Positions 1 to 8,938 of a stretch of 64,000 nt of DNA are shown piece after piece. The stretch is from Exobasidium rhododendri (Eukaryota > Basidiomycota > Exobasidiomycetes > Exobasidiales > Exobasidiaceae). The DNA lies in the NCBI GenBank assembly GCA_026210745.1, contig CP110632.1:1735001-1799000 (forward strand). Direction: 5' to 3'. The first letter of the stretch is position 1. Each line of letters starts with the position of its first letter. The notes under the pieces were generated by a model. The model was not told where the DNA came from and did no database searches. It saw nothing but the letters and a program-made list of their open reading frames with translations. Made by a program: the position numbers and the translations under genes.

Positions 1-1220
1 GCTCGTATTACGAAGAAGACGTCGGGCAAACGCCAGGCGGAAGAAGAGCTCGATCGGGGTGCTGGCGGGGCTTCAGCAAATGAGGGTAATGCTGGAGTGG
101 AAGGCGAGGGGGACAATGAGCCGACTGCCAAAAAGGGGAAGGCGGCCCACTCTGCCAGTACCGCTCTGTCGGTACACGCTCACCAGGCTTCTGAAGTCGT
201 GGCGGGCGAGGATCACGCGACGATCCCGTTGGGATCGTCAACGATCTTTACTTCTCGTCAGGGTAAAGCCATTCCGAAGCCGACCTCGCTCACGCGAGTT
301 CAGCTCCTATTTCTCCTGGTACAGGAGGAATGGTTCGAGTATTCGACATCCGAAGCGCCTGTCTACGTCGCTAGAATTTGCCAGGACTTCACGCAAAAGC
401 CGAAGCGCTTTGAAGTTTCGACTCTAAAGAACGTCTTGAGCGTCGCTGGCCTGGAGTGCCAGTACGTGACGCCTTTGGAGCAAGGTACTGGACGACATTG
501 GTCTTGGCTCCTTGAGGTGACGGCAGAGACTGTCGTCAAAATTCCTCAAGTTGGTGTGCAACAGTCGCTCGTGCACGTCCGAGGGGACGATGCACTCGGA
601 TATGCAATCCGCTTTGAACGTCTCGCTGTTGAGGACTTCAAGAAGGAGACTCGTTGGAATGTCGACTACTTTCCGCCTAGGGTGCGTGACACTCAGTCGG
701 TTCTCCGTGATGCTGCCTCGTTGCCCGTCAACGGGAAGGTCTTCTTTCAAAGGGTCACCAATGTGGAGCCCCGTTATGCCGGCGAAGTATTCCCCACGGG
801 ATACATCGTCACGGGTGTCTTGCTCTACGCACACCACTTCAACCATCCCTACGGATCTGGGAGAACGACCCAGTCACCGCTCTGATGAATGCTGACTCTT
901 CGAGAGTACTGTGGGATGGACTTCAAGGGGGATCGTGAGTTTTGCCAAGGTTCGTCGGCTTGTCCGGTACGAAGTATAGTCCAGTCGGAGGTCTCGAAAC
1001 TGGCCAAGGTGAAGGATCAGTCGTCGGTCGTAGTATCGGTGAAGGATCAGTCGTCGGTCGTAGTATCGGTGGCCGGTCGTCGAGGTTCTGGTCGAGGCCG
1101 TGGGGGCTCTGCTCGCGACGCCTACGTGATGGGAACGAACAAGGATGCTGTGTGTGTCCTACTGGGTGCGATCATCACCCTGCCAGCGGTAACCGTGGCA
1201 GCTTGCTGTGTTCCCGCTAG
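1..1220 (+). pseudogene. HWSW-family gag-like ORF, copy A: 5' cut by window edge, frameshifted C-terminus
   Basis: The reading frame is open from base 1 to the stop at 883-885, so the true start lies outside the window; no ATG decides it. The product is a diverged paralogue of the gene at 3107-4366. Both share an HWSW.LEV core, a following FER.A motif, a T.W..D stretch and a Gly-Tyr segment before the end. After about base 850 the similarity continues in another frame (855-1220), interrupted by one TGA inside a GTGAGT near 931. In that frame the segment around 1152-1205 resembles the Cys/His knuckle of copy B, but the last Cys is Arg. I read this as a decayed copy; a small intron at the GTGAGT is the alternative. 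The family is not one I recognise. Gag or ORF1 of a retroelement is inferred from the knuckle only; no reverse transcriptase is visible. Confidence 0.5.
1009..1068 (+). repeat. 30-bp unit repeated twice in tandem
   Basis: A 30-bp unit beginning gtgaaggatcag occurs twice head to tail (1009-1038 and 1039-1068) with no mismatch. It is ten codons long, so it keeps the frame of the surrounding degraded copy A ORF. A recent slippage duplication is the simplest reading. Confidence 0.85.
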
Positions 1221-3106
1221 CAAGCCTCCATGAGTAGTTGACCGCTCGCGGGAGTTCTTACTCTTGCCATCATTGCATGCTGCCAATGCACGCCAGCTCA
1301 ACCTATTCCATTTGGCTGCGCTCTTGTGTAGGGCAGCATTCGTAAAGGGGTCAGCTAAGACGGGATCACCCTTCCGCAGCGTATCTCCACTCTTCTACAG
1401 CACATCACCAACCTCTCACGGAATCGACTGCTCGTGTGTTGTGTTGCAGGCCTTCTCATTTTTCACAAAGAGACTAATGCTGCTGTCTGTGCTCACTCCG
1501 TAACCCTTCTGAGGATCGCGGGATCTCAGATCTCGTGCTGTATCTGTGCATTGTCTCTTACCTTAACCCTAACCCATGATCCGTGTGGCTCGGCACAACA
1601 CAAAGATCAATGCTGCCTGTTTTGGTGTGTATGGCGATGAGAATGGGGTTAGGGTGCGTGCGGCGATGAGAAGGGGGGTCAGAAGAGGCTGTATTGGTGT
1701 GGTGCGATCTGTGGTGATAGGCCTCGAGGTTAGGGTGGGCGCTCGCAGAAAGAAGCATCGAGGTTAGGGTGGGCGCCCGCAAATCCTTCAATTTCTTCAA
1801 AATTTATTTTGTTCCGGGTTAGTGCCAAAAGTTGGACAAAAAAACAGCCTCAAACCTGCCACAGAACATTAGTAAATGTACCCGTCAAAAAACACGTAAA
1901 AAACAAAAAAAAAGTCGCGCGGGGGTTTAATTTGGTAGCAACAAAAATCGCCCCCCCCCTAGCGCATATGTAAGAAGAGGCAACTCTTCGAGGGCAAAAG
2001 TCAAAATCGAAAGATCGCGACTTTAGCCTGTAAAAGTGGAATCGACGCACAAACGCGAATGGCTTCTGCCTGGAGCTAGTAGTGTTGAGATATTGCTTTT
2101 GGCGACCACTGGTAGAGGTGCCAGTGGTCGGGCGTGCATAATCTTGCATGAACGTGCATGCATTAGTCTGCTTCGGTCGGCTTCTGCATGTACTAGTGCG
2201 TTCTGCCCTTCTGGGTAGTCGTGTGTTTGTTTGGAATCGCTCGTATGGGTGAATATGCACGTCGGTTGTCTCTTCTTCGCTGGTGGGAAGTCGTGTTACC
2301 TAGCGCGCATTGCTGGGTCTCTCGGGGACGTTCGTTCTTGGGGACCCCGGCTGTCTCTTGGGGGCTTGGCCGGTTGTGGGCTCTGTGTTGCTCTGGGGGT
2401 CGAGAGGTGGTCTGTCCTGACGCTGGTGTGTGATCGCGGGGGTACAGCGGACAGGAGGGCCACTAGCTTGCTACCACTTGGTGGGGATGTGCCTCTGCGT
2501 TGGATGGCTGGTCTTTATGGGCCTAGGCTCTTGATCGGCCGTCTCCTCGCCTTGGCTGCTCTTCGCTGGTACTGAGACCACGCCCCTCACGTGGTTGAAT
2601 CTGTAACGAGGCGCTACTGTGCCTGGGTGTCCCTCTGGTGGTTACTGCGTCTACGGGCGCTCACCCACACCAATATTTTCGGCATCGTGGATACTGTTTC
2701 TCTGGCTTCCCGGTGGATAGGTATCCGTACCCGTTCCACTTAGGGCTTGTGTGGTTGGCATGCTTGTAATACGTACTGTGAGGTGGTTGATGTTAATAGG
2801 ATTTTGTTGCTCTGTAGGGGGGGTCTGTGTATGAAAGTCTGAAGACCCTCCCCAATCCAAACCTCACTCACAGCTACACACAAAAACGCTTCACCACACA
2901 TACTTATCAGTGAGTGTCAACACTGATGGACGCACGGGCGCTGTGCTGATTTATCTTCACTAGCAACTTCGCGTCGAACAAAAAACTACTTTGCATTACT
3001 TCGATTTTACGCGAAGGCACATCGACAGAACACTTTTTGTGGGTCGGAGATGACTGATCGTTGGCAGTAGCGCGGGTACTAATTGTAGGTTTATTCCTCT
3101 AGCATC
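1221..3106. other. Gene-poor stretch between the two HWSW copies
   Basis: I see no convincing gene. ORFs around 2231-2575 lack an ATG start and encode Gly/Leu/Arg-rich low-complexity sequence. The stretch contains the telomere-like motifs listed separately, a run of nine C at 1951-1959, A-rich tracts near 1850-1920, and a perfect 9-bp inverted repeat (gaccactgg / ccagtggtc, 2104-2112 and 2121-2129, 8-nt loop). It may be the decayed remainder of an element, but nothing recognisable as reverse transcriptase, integrase or transposase was found. Confidence 0.5.
1562..1781. repeat. Cluster of interstitial telomere-like motifs
   Basis: Positions 1562-1575 read cttaaccctaaccc, about two telomere units in the C-strand sense. 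G-strand forms ggttaggg occur near 1646-1655, 1728-1736 and 1762-1770. The last two sit inside a longer duplicated word, tcgaggttagggtgggcgc, beginning at about 1724 and 1758. The shorter word tcgaggttagggtg returns at 4648, downstream of copy B. TTAGGG is the usual telomere unit of filamentous fungi, so these could be healed ends or the tail of a telomere-targeting element. Confidence 0.6.
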
Positions 3107-4366
3107 ATGTCGTCAAACACCAACCCACCGTCTGGGTCACCCACCAAAAGTCTGCGCAGTCGGACGCTTGATCCGGTAACGCCGGCAAGCAGTAAACGCA
3201 AGCGTAGCAATACTGCTCCAGCACCCGCCCCTGTGGCGGGGAAAGGAGCAGCTAGTTCTGAACTAGTCGTACAGGAAACCTCTTCGGAAAGCTCAGGGTC
3301 GCAAGATTCCGAGCTGGCTAAGAGTAGCCTCGCTAGTTCGTCCGATGATGAGGACGAGAAGTCTGAACAAGAAGGAGGCGATGACGGGGCAACCCCGAAA
3401 GCTTCCGAGAAGAGCCGTGAGAGAGCGGCAGAGGTGTCCGCACCTGCTGCCGCTGCGATACCGCGGCCAGATCGCATTGTCGACCTGGCTGCACTTGGTA
3501 ATCGCCTGGAGGTGAACGTTGCGGCGCCACCTTCTTTGCTCTCTAGCGCTCGCCCTTTGTTCCGTATCGGAACAAAAGGTTTTGTTCAGTCTCTCACAAG
3601 TCGCTCATTCGTCGTCCGTGCCCTCCGCCGGCAAACTGTTCTACAGACGCCGGATCCACTACCAACCCACAAACTCATTCTGCTGTTAAAGCACCATGGG
3701 GTTGAGTTGGTTCGCCTTATGCCCCTCAGTAGGGGTGAAGGCGGCCACTGGAGTTGGTTTCTGGAAGTGAAATCGGGATCCGAGGTCTTGCTGCCTAGGC
3801 CAGAAGAACGGCTGCAAATGTGGCCGTTCGTGAATGGCAGCTTCATTACGGCTCTGCTGTTTGAACGGGTGGCGCCAGAATGTCTGACGTATCGGACATC
3901 CTGGATACTGGACTTTGCGCCGCTCGGGTTGTCTCTGGACGACCTGAAGAAAGCGCTGTTGGGTCTGAAGGGCAATGATCGTGCCGCCACACCTCTTTTT
4001 AAGGAGGTAGGCAAGATCGTGCTGGCTTCTGGGAATATCTCGGCCGGACGTTACACCTTCCGGGCAGTCGTAAATTACGACTACCCTTTCAGCCTGGCTG
4101 AAATGGAGGGCATGACTCTGGACCCGGTTCTTCTCTGTGGGAGTCGATGCCGCATTCAATTGGTCCCAGAGTGCACGTGGTGTGACCTCTGTGTCGCACC
4201 TGGAGGTTCTCGGTCCTCTCATCCATCCGGCAACTGTCCCCGACGACGGGAGATGGAGGCACTAGCTGCAAAGGCTATCCGGACACTGGAGCCGAAGGCG
4301 TTGGCGCGACCGAAAGCGGGTCCTTCTTCTAAGAAGCCCAAATCGGCCGCTTTTGTCAAAAAGTAG
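3107..4366 (+). CDS. HWSW-family gag-like protein, copy B, with a Cys/His knuckle
   Basis: This intact 419-aa ORF starts at ATG 3107. Residues 1-120 are Ser/Glu-rich and disordered with basic patches. The middle holds the core shared with copy A: a leucine-rich segment, G.GGHWSWFLEV at about 210-220, FERVAPE, then T.W..D and a Gly-Arg-Tyr stretch. The C-terminus has C356, C359, C362, H372 and C377; C359-x2-C362-x9-H372-x4-C377 looks like a stretched CCHC zinc knuckle. The tail is basic with SSKKPKS. Knuckles of this kind bind nucleic acid in retroelement Gag and LINE ORF1 proteins, so an RNA- or DNA-binding role is inferred. No pol-type ORF follows. A host gene domesticated from an element is an equal alternative. 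The family name is unknown to me. Confidence 0.7.
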   Translation: MSSNTNPPSGSPTKSLRSRTLDPVTPASSKRKRSNTAPAPAPVAGKGAASSELVVQETSSESSGSQDSELAKSSLASSSDDEDEKSEQEGGDDGATPKASEKSRERAAEVSAPAAAAIPRPDRIVDLAALGNRLEVNVAAPPSLLSSARPLFRIGTKGFVQSLTSRSFVVRALRRQTVLQTPDPLPTHKLILLLKHHGVELVRLMPLSRGEGGHWSWFLEVKSGSEVLLPRPEERLQMWPFVNGSFITALLFERVAPECLTYRTSWILDFAPLGLSLDDLKKALLGLKGNDRAATPLFKEVGKIVLASGNISAGRYTFRAVVNYDYPFSLAEMEGMTLDPVLLCGSRCRIQLVPECTWCDLCVAPGGSRSSHPSGNCPRRREMEALAAKAIRTLEPKALARPKAGPSSKKPKSAAFVKK

Positions 4367-4786
4367 TGGGCAAGCTGGTGCCCTGTTTTGACTTGTACTA
4401 TCCTGCTCGCCCTTGGCGCGATGTTTGATCTCATGTATTGGGCGAAATATCTTTTCCCACCGCGGTTAAGATCATCATAGGAAAGGTGAACAAGCTGTTT
4501 TCCGCAGAGCTGCTACCATAAAGTGTCGAACCGAAAATACGATTTTGAACATGTGTAGTCAGTCTGTGATCATGGTCTTTCTTAATGATCAAGGTTTTTG
4601 GCCTTGCCCTGCCGGGGCAAGGTCTTTTCCTTTAAAAAGATCTCTGTCGAGGTTAGGGTGCGCGTTGAGTGAGAAGAGAAGAAGCGGGAGAAGGTGCAAT
4701 GGAAATTAGCGATGAGACTAGAACCACCGTGAAGTGAAACATCCGAGTTCTATGCTCTCTCACACCTCCTGAAGGTACAGCCTTCT
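4367..4786. other. 3' flank of copy B with hairpin and telomere-like motif
   Basis: No gene is seen. Positions 4602-4609 and 4615-4622 form a perfect 8-bp stem (ccttgccc / gggcaagg) with a 5-nt loop, followed by a T-rich run, which looks like an RNA 3'-end hairpin. At 4648 the word tcgaggttagggtg recurs, the same one that lies about 540-880 bases beyond the copy A ORF. Confidence 0.5.
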
Positions 4787-5147
4787 TTAATTACAGCCGG
4801 CTGTATCGTTGAAACGTAATAGCCGATGAGACATCTGCGCTTGGTCAGAGTAAATCTTGTAGTATAAGCGACACCCACGCACAAATGCATTAGCTAGCAG
4901 ACTCACCATGTAGACGCATGTTCTCCGCGTATCGTTGCGGGTCGATGAGATGTTGCACGGTCTGACAGTTGCCCAAGTGGTGTACTGCTTCTTTGTAGGC
5001 ATCATTGTCGACCCCGTCGCTGACCTCATCAAGCTTGCCCTTCCACACTCTTTGATACGTGTGGACGAGGTGGCATGTAAGATCGAGCAGTGCTTTTCCT
5101 GGAAGGCGCACATGCGTGTCGTATTCTAGCGGCAGCAGGGTACTCAT
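4787..5147 (-). CDS. Small unrecognised protein-like two-exon segment
   Basis: On the minus strand a frame starting at ATG 5147 gives an ordinary-looking protein (MSTLLPLEYD, then LPGKALLDLTCHLVHTYQ, then an acidic helix). It can be spliced with a GTGAGT donor near 4905 to an acceptor near 4838, ending at TAA 4787-4789. That model gives roughly 100 residues. No domain is recognised. Upstream sequence does not join in phase, so this may be the 3' end of a broken gene rather than a complete one. The neighbouring minus-strand fragment at 5605-6190 is also decayed. Confidence 0.25.
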
Positions 5148-5604
5148 TGCTTCTATTTTCGTTCCTGAGATGGAGCAACTCCACAACAACAATTGCAAAA
5201 GGCACGATCATGTTTGTCATGTTTTGCGAAGAGTACTTCGAAGAGGGGATACCTGACGTAAATAGCTAGAGGGTCCCTCGAGGCGCAGCGTACAGTGACA
5301 TGCGACTCCAGAACGCACAGTTGTATGAATACATACAAGCTGAGATTCCAGAAGAGGTGGACATGAAAGCTAAAAGCTAATAGAGTTTGACTCAGCCTTA
5401 GGTGTGGTAAGGCGAAGATAGTAGTCATTCCTATTGAAATACACAGGGCTACAGGCGATCTTTGCCCTATCTTTATCGAAAGCAATCATTCAATCGATAC
5501 TATGATTCTGCTGTGAGACATGCAGCAAGAAGGAGAAGTAGCATCACGTCTGGGTTTGAGTAGTCGAACAGCACTCAACTTGTCACATAGGTCTTCGACG
5601 GATG

Positions 5605-6190
5605 TTACAAAAACTTCGGAAACCATTCATTCAGCCTCTTCCGCTCCCTTGTCGTATTCTAAACGAGCAGAAGCCACCGATATGCGCTCCATAACCTCCA
5701 TTGGCCCTGACTACCTTTGTCGATACTTCGATTGTTCTCCTTTCACCAGTCAGTGTCGACTTCATCATCAGCGACATGATAGATTGTGTGAGCCCAAGTC
5801 TCGCACAGTTTAGTAGAGCCCATTCTGCTTCTCCCAATTCCCGCTCGACCTTATCAATCACGACAATCACTGAATCATTGGCGCTAGGAAGCCATTCTTC
5901 CTCGTCGTGGTTTGTCTCATCTGCATCCTTTTTTTGCGGTTGCTCTCTTTGCCATCCGCTTCTGCTGCTGCTGTAGCAGTGACCTCTCCCGTATTCGGAA
6001 GCAGGGAGCATGGAGAGGAATTCGATGCAGGCCCTATTTTGTAGTTCGGTCTTTCCATCTTTGCTCAATGCCATTATACCCACTTCGACTTGGTCAAGAA
6101 TAGCTTCCTTGAAGATATTGATCTGATCAGCTCTGTCTGGTAGGTCAAGCGAAGATGATGGCGCACTGCCATTTCGATATTACTAACGGT
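5605..6190 (-). pseudogene. PAS-like fragment resembling a fungal hybrid histidine kinase
   Basis: The minus strand encodes a segment with the flavour of a PAS domain: EAILDQVEVGIMALSKDG, then LQNRACIEFL. An acidic segment with EEEWLP follows, then LGEAEWALLNCARLGLTQS and GERRTIEVSTK. Fungal hybrid histidine kinases carry the same order (PAS core, W.....YD, L..EE.PL..C...G, then R.I.V) in their N-terminal sensor part. A 57-nt intron (5643-5699, ending ttag) joins to a short last exon with stop at 5605. No HisKA, ATPase or receiver domain follows, and upstream sequence has stops, so I call it a relic. The identification rests on motif order only. Confidence 0.3.
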
Positions 6191-7422
6191 TCTGCATTGC
6201 CTTCGATAGCAGCAGGGATGAGAAAGAAAGGCTGAAGAAGGCCTCGTGATGAACGCAGGGAGGCGTGGATGATTCATCCTTGTTTGCGTTTGATGGGGAG
6301 TCAAAGATGGGTTCAGTGGGGAACCCCTGGGACCTTACCTCTGCTTTTCCTTTACTATGGAGGTATCGCAATCTGTCTCTCTGTTTCAGAAATTTTAGCC
6401 TAGGCTTTTCTCTTATTATTTCTCTGGTCCACATCTCTCTGGTCGCTTACTACCTCTCACTCGAGAGCGCTCAATCCCTGGAGGTCATTGTTTGATGTTA
6501 GTATACATATATTAGCGCGTCTCGTTGTGGCTTGTGCATGACGAGAAGTACAGTACCTCGAATGAGGGAAACAGGTGGCTGTGGGACGGGAAGCTCTTCT
6601 ACAAGCTACGCATCTACACGGCCTTGCCTGCGGTGGCTAGATCTAATTTAAGCATCATACTATATCACGGATAATTGTTGTGGATTAAGTGAGTTTGAAT
6701 TGTTCGCCACTCCTTGTCTCCTGGGATTCAGCCTTTCGTTCCCTTCGCTCCGTAGGTAGAGAGAGGTTCGACTGTTTAAGATGCAAGTTCTTCTTCCTTT
6801 CCTGTCGCTCGATCCTTCTCACACGTCATAGGACATCTATAAGGGGGTCTACATCGAGGAAAAAAGAATCCCGAGACCCCACCGGGGATCAAAGTCAAAT
6901 GTCTTTCTCGATCCTTTTAACTACCTAGGACTATAATTTTAGTATAGAAATTACTTACTACTAATAGTAACTTTAGTACCAGGCAGGATTAGTAACAAGA
7001 TGATTACAGAAAAAATAGCAAAAATTTGAAATTTATTTTTTGTTAACTACTAAATCTTGTATCTCTTCAGAGAGAAGTGACTCGCGCTCTAGATCGAATA
7101 TTCCAAACGAGGTAGCAAATGGAGTCGTGCAGTATATCTCCGATTGAAAGCGGCGGGGCCCTGTTTCCGCGCCAGCCACATCGAGGAATAGAAAAAAGGG
7201 TGAATGCATGCTAAGACCCTGTCCCACCAGCGCGTATTTCTATTCTAGGGCAGAAGGAGAAAAGGGAAATTAAAACTTTCCACTTGAGATTCTCAAAGAT
7301 CGGCGACGCTAAACACCACCGCATGCATTGTGATGGAGGTTCAGTGCTCACACATCAAATTATTCAACAAGGACGGAATGTCGAGCTCCGTACTCGTCCT
7401 TGGGAAAGCCCAAAGTGCCGTG
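6191..7422. other. AT-richer gene-free stretch
   Basis: ORFs are short and do not look like protein. A minus-strand frame at about 6265-6434 (KFLKQRDRLRYLHSKGKAEV) may be one more exon of the neighbouring relic. The part from 6900 to 7050 is strongly AT-rich. I see nothing else. Confidence 0.4.
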
Positions 7423-7428
7423 TATAAA
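7423..7428 (+). promoter_or_regulatory. TATA box of the DAPG-hydrolase-like gene
   Basis: TATAAA lies 102 bases upstream of ATG 7530, followed by a pyrimidine-rich leader (tctctccctac and cccctttttt), a common core-promoter layout in fungi. Confidence 0.55.
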
Positions 7429-7529
7429 GGACCGTCTAAGAGATCCCTAGATCTGCTCTAATTCTCTCCCTACTTCGCGTCTCAGTCTCACACCTACTCT
7501 ACCCTTTCCCCTTTTTTCTTTACGCGAAA

Positions 7530-8483
7530 ATGTTCAAGTTGCTGGCCGCTCTGCTGATCTCGACTGCATCTGCTAGTGTGCTACAGAATCGACAACTTGC
7601 GGCAACGCCCACCGGCACAAGCACATCGGCTCTAGCAACAGCAACCACCATCGCATCCAGCGGCTCAGTGTCGTCGGACCTGGAGAGCTCTTTGAACAAC
7701 GACACAAGCGAGTACTACCTCGGCTACCGTGGCGATGACTTCAACAAGCCATACGCCAAGTACTGGAACCCCAACGTTGCACCTTTGAACTATGAGTTTG
7801 CAAACGGTCTGTCTGCTTCGCCTTGGGCAGCTGGCTTGTCCTATTCAGCATGGGAATCTCCGAAGTACATGGAAGAACCTGGCTACTTGATCATGGAGAA
7901 TGGTTACACCATCTCGGAGAACGGGACAGTGATGATTGCGATCCGAAGTGAGATTCCCGAAGTCACTGGAGAGGCATATGATTGGTGGTTCTCCTGGCAT
8001 CTAGTGGAGACTCAGCGATACAAATTGTGGAATCCAGTAGCCCACCAGTACGCTTGGCGAACTCCAGAATCGATCGACTGGGCAAACAAGACCTATGCCG
8101 AGCGATACATCGGAGCCACTTCTTACATTGACGAATACGTCGGCCAGGAAGCTTCCAGGCTTTCCATTGGTTTCATCGATCCAGAAGAGTTAGGTTACAA
8201 CAAGACAAAGTGGGCCGAAGTCGGCATCGAAACGATTGTCATCGGACACATTCTCATTGGTGACTATTCTACTAGCGAATTCGACGGCGACTCCTACTTG
8301 GCTCATCAAGTTCGAAGAATGCCAAATGGAAAGCGTGAGCTGAGATCTAGATTCTGGATCGCTGCAGCGAATTCAGGAACAGCTCAAATCGGCCACGATC
8401 TTGCCGTACACTGCAACATCGAGATGACGCACCTAGGCACCTTCTTGCCTGCCATATTCCAGGAATTCAAAGACACAAAGTAA
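7530..8483 (+). CDS. Secreted DAPG-hydrolase (PhlG)-like protein
   Basis: This single-exon 317-aa protein has an N-terminal signal peptide (residues 1 to about 16, ending ASA) and a Ser/Thr-rich linker. The rest matches the DAPG hydrolase family, whose founder PhlG cleaves a C-C bond in 2,4-diacetylphloroglucinol using a metal held by His and Glu. Visible family marks are Y150-D-W-W-F-S-W-H157, the stretch RYKLWNPVAHQYAW just after it, and H294-x3-E298, which has the spacing of the known His-x3-Glu metal pair. Several N-glycosylation sequons (NDT, NGT, NKT) fit secretion. Bacterial PhlG is cytoplasmic, so the signal peptide is notable. The substrate cannot be told from sequence; detoxification of a phenolic outside the cell is a guess. 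Confidence 0.8.
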   Translation: MFKLLAALLISTASASVLQNRQLAATPTGTSTSALATATTIASSGSVSSDLESSLNNDTSEYYLGYRGDDFNKPYAKYWNPNVAPLNYEFANGLSASPWAAGLSYSAWESPKYMEEPGYLIMENGYTISENGTVMIAIRSEIPEVTGEAYDWWFSWHLVETQRYKLWNPVAHQYAWRTPESIDWANKTYAERYIGATSYIDEYVGQEASRLSIGFIDPEELGYNKTKWAEVGIETIVIGHILIGDYSTSEFDGDSYLAHQVRRMPNGKRELRSRFWIAAANSGTAQIGHDLAVHCNIEMTHLGTFLPAIFQEFKDTK

Positions 8484-8938
8484 GGACTTTCTTTCTAGCA
8501 CTCTTCAGATCCTTCATGTCCCCTTTTCCCCGCCACTTCCTTCACGATTACTGCCATCTCACAAAATTGTCTCAAATTGGATAAATTCATTTGCATGATT
8601 GCCTCGTGTAGTATTGTGTGTACCTCCCTGATAGCACAGGAGAAGGTAGATGTGGACCTTTGGGAGTCTACCAGTAAAGACAAAACGTGAGCTCTTGCGG
8701 TTAGGTAAAGGCGCTCCGATGCGTATTCATGAGCCGTGCAATGGAGAAATTGACGTTGGGCAGAATGAGCAAAAAGTCAAGACAGCCGATGAGACCTGAA
8801 TAATGACTTAATAAGTTGGCTCAAGGTAGTAGTCGAATCCCTCTCTCTCTTTCCTCCAGCCTCGGCTTTGATTTGCCTGGACAAAGGTAGCTAATAAATT
8901 GCTGTCGAGAGTTTGCAGTGTGCCAAGGCTAGCAAATC
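8484..8938. other. Intergenic, convergent 3' ends
   Basis: The DAPG-hydrolase-like gene ends at 8483 and the minus-strand acidic gene ends at about 8939. No gene, repeat or RNA is visible between them. Confidence 0.5.

Noticed and set aside
2231-2575. 114-codon plus-strand ORF between the HWSW copies
   Set aside because: It starts at TTG, has no ATG, and its Gly/Leu/Arg-rich composition is that of translated low-complexity DNA.
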